Assembly (NCBI GenBank): GCA_028869355.1
Contig: JAGWSK010000162.1
Span: forward strand, 1-10,254
Length of the DNA: 10,254 nucleotides
From: Alphaproteobacteria bacterium
GTDB taxonomy: Bacteria; Pseudomonadota; Alphaproteobacteria; Micropepsales; Micropepsaceae
Reading direction: 5' to 3'
The position numbers and the translations under genes were made by a program. A model generated the notes under the pieces. That model was not told where the DNA came from and made no database searches. It saw only the letters and a list, made by a program, of their open reading frames with translations. Positions 6,487 to 10,254 of the stretch are shown in pieces (position 1 is the stretch's first letter; each line of letters starts with the position of its first letter).

Positions 6487-7909
6487 GATTCTCCGCACCC
6501 AGGCGTTTCGTATCGTCGCGATTTACCTCGCGATATTCGCTCTGTCGGCGTTTGCCCTGGTCGGCTTTGTCTACTGGAACACAGCGCGCGTTCTCGACCG
6601 CGAAACCGATGCGACAATTCAGGCAGAGGTGACCGGTCTCGTCGAACAGTATCAGCGGCTGCCGTTTTATACCTTCACCGATGTGATCATCGGCCGATCT
6701 GTCCGCGGCGATGAAGGACTCTACCTGCTCGCCAACAACAATCACCGGGTGATCGCAGGCAATCTCGACTCGTGGCCGCAAATCAGCCCCGCCGAAAATG
6801 GGCTGGTCGAGTTTTCCTATCAGCGCCGGATCGGGGCAACGACACAGCTGCGCAGGGCACGCGGCCAGGTGTTCATGCTGGCGCAGGGCTTTTACCTGCT
6901 GGTTGCGCGCGATGTCGACGAGCGGCGCCAGCTCGAATCGGTATTCCAGACCGCGCTTCTTTGGGGCACGGGCCTCATGATCCTGATCGGCCTCGCGGGC
7001 GGATTTCTCATCAGCCGGCGCGTCCTTGCCAGGTTGGACGTCATCAACCGCACCAGCGGCCAGATCATTCGAGGCGACCTGTCGCAGCGTGTTCCGGAGG
7101 GTCACCGCGGCGATGAATTTGACGATCTCGCCCACAACCTCAACCGCATGCTTGATCGTATCGAGAGGCTGCTTCGCGGAATTCGCGAGGTTTCGGACAA
7201 TGTCGCGCACGATCTGCGCTCGCCGCTCAACCGCCTGCGCAATCGCCTTGAACTTGCCGCCATGCGCCAACCGCCCGATTCCGAAACCGGACGGGATATA
7301 GATGCCGCGGTTCAGGAAACCGACCGGCTCATCGGCACTTTCAATTCGCTTCTGCTGATCGCCGAGGCGGAAGCGGGCAGCGTACGTGAGACCATGCACG
7401 AGATCAGCCTTACCGATGTTATCGAAGGTGTGGGCGAGCTTTATTGTCCGTTGGCTGAGGAAAGAGGACAGCATTTTTCCGTGACGATTTCACCGGGCGG
7501 CGCAGTGATTCGCGGCAACCGCAATCTCATTTCGCAGGCGCTCGCCAATCTGGTCGATAACGCGATCAAGTATACGCCGGCCGGTGGAAATGTTTCGGTT
7601 GCGCTCGAAAACTCCGGCGGGCAGGCCGTTCTGACGGTGAAAGATGACGGACCCGGAATACCGGCGGCGGATCGAGAACGGGTCATACAACGGTTCGTCC
7701 GTCTGGAGTCCAGCCGCAATTCGCCGGGCACGGGTCTGGGATTGAGTCTCGTGGCGGCCGTTGCGAGCCTTCATGAAGGCAGACTGAGTTTCGGTGACAA
7801 TCATCCCGGCCTGTGGGCGACGCTGTCATTCCGCAGGGTTGGCGATGAACCGCGCATGGCCAGAGTTTCGACGCAGGAATTGCTGCCGCAACCCGAACCG
7901 GTCGGTTAA
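6473..7909 (+). CDS. Membrane sensor histidine kinase, partner of the preceding regulator
   Basis: The 478-residue product should sense a periplasmic or membrane signal and phosphorylate the upstream regulator. It has membrane helices at about 12-34 and 159-181, with a periplasmic domain of about 125 residues between them carrying GLYLLANNNHRVIAGNLDSWP. A HAMP linker follows at about 180-235. The HisKA domain has phospho-acceptor His246 in AHDLRSPLNRLRNRLE. The ATPase domain has the N box NLVDNAIKYT (359-368), G1 DDGPGIP (391-397) and G2 GTGLGLSL (419-426). All catalytic motifs are intact. The start is GTG 6473, inside the regulator gene, with 14 bp overlap, so translational coupling is likely. 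The ligand cannot be inferred. The C-terminal tail after about 455 is short and unstructured. Confidence 0.93.
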   Translation: MRTHKILRTQAFRIVAIYLAIFALSAFALVGFVYWNTARVLDRETDATIQAEVTGLVEQYQRLPFYTFTDVIIGRSVRGDEGLYLLANNNHRVIAGNLDSWPQISPAENGLVEFSYQRRIGATTQLRRARGQVFMLAQGFYLLVARDVDERRQLESVFQTALLWGTGLMILIGLAGGFLISRRVLARLDVINRTSGQIIRGDLSQRVPEGHRGDEFDDLAHNLNRMLDRIERLLRGIREVSDNVAHDLRSPLNRLRNRLELAAMRQPPDSETGRDIDAAVQETDRLIGTFNSLLLIAEAEAGSVRETMHEISLTDVIEGVGELYCPLAEERGQHFSVTISPGGAVIRGNRNLISQALANLVDNAIKYTPAGGNVSVALENSGGQAVLTVKDDGPGIPAADRERVIQRFVRLESSRNSPGTGLGLSLVAAVASLHEGRLSFGDNHPGLWATLSFRRVGDEPRMARVSTQELLPQPEPVG

Positions 7910-7915
7910 GCAAGC

Positions 7916-10254
7916 TTGCCATTCGGTCCGCAACCCGCGCTTCCGCCCATCTTCGATCCGGCGCGCGCCATGCGCACGCTGGACGCGCTGCAAGCTCTCG
8001 CGCCGCAACTGGCGTGTCGCCAGGCCTGCCGGTCCGTCCTTGCCGCGGCAGCGGGCAACAGTCCCTTTCTCGCGCGATCGATTCTCAAGGAAACGGAATT
8101 TCTCGAACGCCTGTTTGATGGCGGTCCGGATCGCGAACTCGAATGCCAGTTGCGGGAAGCGCTGTCGGCGGGCGATCAGAAAAATTTCGCTGCGGCCCAG
8201 GCCGGTTTGCGCATCGCCAAACGGCGCGCCGCGCTCGCGATCGCACTCTCCGATATTGCCGGAATTCTCGATCTTGATGGCTGCATGAGGCATCAGACGC
8301 GGTTTGCCGACGCCTGTGTGGCGGGCGCGCTGCGATATGAGCTCGCGGCCGAATCACGGCGCGAGGGCCGTGCTCAGGCGGTCAGTGCGGAAGAATGCGG
8401 CCTGATCGTGCTCGCCATGGGCAAAATGGGCGCTTTTGAACTCAACTATTCCAGCGACATCGATCTGGTCATCTTTTTCGACGAAAGCCGCTTTCCCTTC
8501 GCGCGCGGCGGTGATCGCCAACAAGCGGCAGTCGCAATCGTCAGGGGAATGGTCAAGCTGCTCTCCGAGGCCACAGCGGATGGTTATGTCTTTCGTACCG
8601 ATCTGCGCCTGCGCCCGGATGCCGGTTCCACTCAGGTGGCGATGTCGATCGTGGCTGCCGAAGCCTATTACGAGGAGATGGGACAAAACTGGGAACGCGC
8701 GGCGTGGATCAAGGCCCGCCAATGTGCCGGTGATCGCGATTGCGGCCGCGTCTTGCTGCGGGGCATGGAACCTTTTGTCTGGCGCAAGCACCTCGATTAT
8801 GCCGCCATCAGCGACATCCATTCGATCAAACGGCAGATTCACAGCCACGGCGGTCACAGCCGGATTGCGGTGGCAGGGCACAACATCAAGCTGGGCCGCG
8901 GGGGAATTCGCGAGATCGAGTTCTTCGTCCAGACGCAGCAGCTCATCCTGGGGGGACGCGATCCTGGGTTGCGCTCACCCTCGACGCTGGGCGCACTCGC
9001 TGCGCTGAGCGCCCGGGGCCACATTTCACCAGAGGCGCACCGCGAACTATCGCAGGCCTATGTCTTTCTTCGCATGATCGAGCACCGGCTGCAGATGATT
9101 GAAGATCAACAAACGCATCTTCTGCCGAAATCGCCCGACGGGCTCGACCACGTCGCGCGATTTGCCGGCTTTGACGACACAAACAAATTCGAGGAGACGC
9201 TGCGCGCGCATCTCCAGACGGTCCAAAAGCACTACGCACATCTGTTCGAAAGCGAAGAGTCGCTGTCGGACCGCACCGGCAGCCTGGTTTTTACCGGCGT
9301 CGAGGAGGACCCGGAAACTGTTGCAACGCTGTCGGGCATGGGCTTTGCCGATGCGGCGGCGATTTCGGCCGTCATTCGGGGCTGGCATCACGGCCGGATA
9401 CGCGCCACGCGCAGCGCGCGTGCGAGAGAGCTTCTGACAAGCCTCGTACCTGCACTGTTGAAATCGCTGTCGCAAACCGCCGATCCCTATTCGGCGTTCA
9501 TGCATTTCGACCGGTTTCTGGCCGGCCTTCCGGCAGGCGTGCAACTCTTTTCCATGTTGCTTGCCAATCGCCGGCTGCTTGACCTTCTGGCGGAAATCTC
9601 AGGTTCGGCGCCGCGATTATCGGATTATCTCGGCCGCAATCCGGGCGTGTTGGATGCGCTCACCGATCCGGGATTTCTGGCGCAATCGCCATCCGAGAGC
9701 CAGCTAACTGCAAATTTCGAGAAGGCCGTCGCCGGCGAGCACAGCTATGAGAGCGCACTCGATGCAGCACGCCGTTTCGCCAAAGAGGAGATGTTCCGAA
9801 CCGGCGCGCGGCTGATCTTTGGATCGGGTCCGCCGAATGATGCCGGCCCCGCTTATTCGGCCGTCGCCGAAACCGTCATCGCCGGATTGCAGGAGCAAGT
9901 CGCGAATCACGTGGCTGCCGCGCATGGTCTTGTGCCGGGCGGAGCTGTGGCCGTGATCGCGTTGGGAAAGCTCGGCGGGCGTGAAATGACAGCCACATCG
10001 GATCTGGATCTGGTTTTCATTTACACGCACGATCCGTCGGCAACCGTGTCGACAGGAGGCGACAAACCGCTTCCGGTCAGCAGCTATTTCGGAAGATATG
10101 CGCAGCGCTTCATCGCCGCCTTAACCGCGCTCACCGCGGAAGGGCGCCTGTATGATGTTGACATGCGGCTGCGCCCGTCGGGCAATCAGGGGCCGGTCGC
10201 GGTGAGTCTGGACCGATTCATCGCGTATCACCGGGAAAATGCCTGGACCTGGGA
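7916..10254 (+). CDS. glnE: Bifunctional glutamine synthetase adenylyltransferase/deadenylylase GlnE (runs off right edge)
   Basis: GlnE adenylylates glutamine synthetase (inactivating it) and removes the AMP, under control of PII proteins. About 780 codons are visible; the usual length is about 950-1000, so roughly the last 200 are outside. Counting from TTG 7916, the N-terminal nucleotidyltransferase (deadenylylation) motif GKMGAFELNYSSDIDL has D181/D183, and the C-terminal (adenylylation) motif GKLGGREMTATSDLDL has D696/D698. E. coli pairs lie near 173/175 and 701/703. The family's GRGGIREIEFFVQTQQL and RLQMIEDQQTH lie between them. The frame is the same as the kinase's, so the start must follow its TAA (7907-7909): TTG 7916 is the earliest option and keeps the PLPPIFDPARA segment, while ATG 7970 is the alternative. 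Neither has a clear ribosome site, which suggests coupling to the kinase. Confidence 0.95.
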   Translation, partial: MPFGPQPALPPIFDPARAMRTLDALQALAPQLACRQACRSVLAAAAGNSPFLARSILKETEFLERLFDGGPDRELECQLREALSAGDQKNFAAAQAGLRIAKRRAALAIALSDIAGILDLDGCMRHQTRFADACVAGALRYELAAESRREGRAQAVSAEECGLIVLAMGKMGAFELNYSSDIDLVIFFDESRFPFARGGDRQQAAVAIVRGMVKLLSEATADGYVFRTDLRLRPDAGSTQVAMSIVAAEAYYEEMGQNWERAAWIKARQCAGDRDCGRVLLRGMEPFVWRKHLDYAAISDIHSIKRQIHSHGGHSRIAVAGHNIKLGRGGIREIEFFVQTQQLILGGRDPGLRSPSTLGALAALSARGHISPEAHRELSQAYVFLRMIEHRLQMIEDQQTHLLPKSPDGLDHVARFAGFDDTNKFEETLRAHLQTVQKHYAHLFESEESLSDRTGSLVFTGVEEDPETVATLSGMGFADAAAISAVIRGWHHGRIRATRSARARELLTSLVPALLKSLSQTADPYSAFMHFDRFLAGLPAGVQLFSMLLANRRLLDLLAEISGSAPRLSDYLGRNPGVLDALTDPGFLAQSPSESQLTANFEKAVAGEHSYESALDAARRFAKEEMFRTGARLIFGSGPPNDAGPAYSAVAETVIAGLQEQVANHVAAAHGLVPGGAVAVIALGKLGGREMTATSDLDLVFIYTHDPSATVSTGGDKPLPVSSYFGRYAQRFIAALTALTAEGRLYDVDMRLRPSGNQGPVAVSLDRFIAYHRENAWTW

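Noticed and set aside
6317..7474. 385-codon minus-strand open frame
   Set aside because: It is antisense to the regulator/kinase junction; the plus-strand products carry complete, ordered two-component motifs, and this product shows none.
8354..8881. 175-codon minus-strand open frame within glnE
   Set aside because: It is a shadow of the N-terminal glnE domain, where the sense frame carries the nucleotidyltransferase motif.
1..10254. Mobile elements, CRISPR arrays, tRNA or rRNA genes, or an undescribed defence system
   Set aside because: No transposase motifs, terminal repeats, regular repeat-spacer pattern or RNA-gene sequence was seen; all long stretches are explained by housekeeping-type genes.

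Overview
The window looks like chromosome of an alphaproteobacterium, most likely of the Hyphomicrobiales (rhizobial) group. GC is high (roughly 60% by eye), genes are tightly packed, and the order ccmE-ccmF-ccmH, Do-family protease, response regulator, histidine kinase, glnE matches a block I know from rhizobia (cycJKL-degP-RR-HK-glnE). Only the family assignments are certain; the genus cannot be read from the sequence.

Layout. Positions 1-775 (minus strand, running off the left edge) hold the N-terminal 258 codons of a penicillin-amidase-family (Ntn-hydrolase) acylase. A 210-bp divergent intergenic region (776-985) separates it from a plus-strand run that fills the rest. ccmE, ccmF and ccmH (986-3896) overlap by 4 bp at each junction and encode periplasmic haem handling, haem ligation and apocytochrome thiol reduction for c-type cytochrome maturation. 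After about 100 bp comes a Do/DegP-type periplasmic serine protease with two PDZ domains (3999-5669), followed by a strong stem-loop. After that come an OmpR-type response regulator (5809-6486) and its membrane histidine kinase (6473-7909), overlapping by 14 bp. glnE, the bifunctional glutamine synthetase adenylyltransferase/deadenylylase, starts within a few bases of the kinase stop and runs off the right edge.

How they fit together. The ccm genes form one translationally coupled unit. The protease lies between the Ccm unit and the two-component pair and has its own leader and trailing hairpin, so it may be transcribed separately. The kinase and glnE are packed as if co-transcribed, which would link an envelope-sensing system to nitrogen control, although the link may only be positional.

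Nothing here looks like a mobile element, defence island, CRISPR array or RNA gene. The points most worth a second look are the altered residues flanking the predicted catalytic serine of the acylase, the absence of ccmI next to ccmE, the non-ATG glnE start, and the hairpins between protease and regulator. I see no convincing evidence of an undescribed system.
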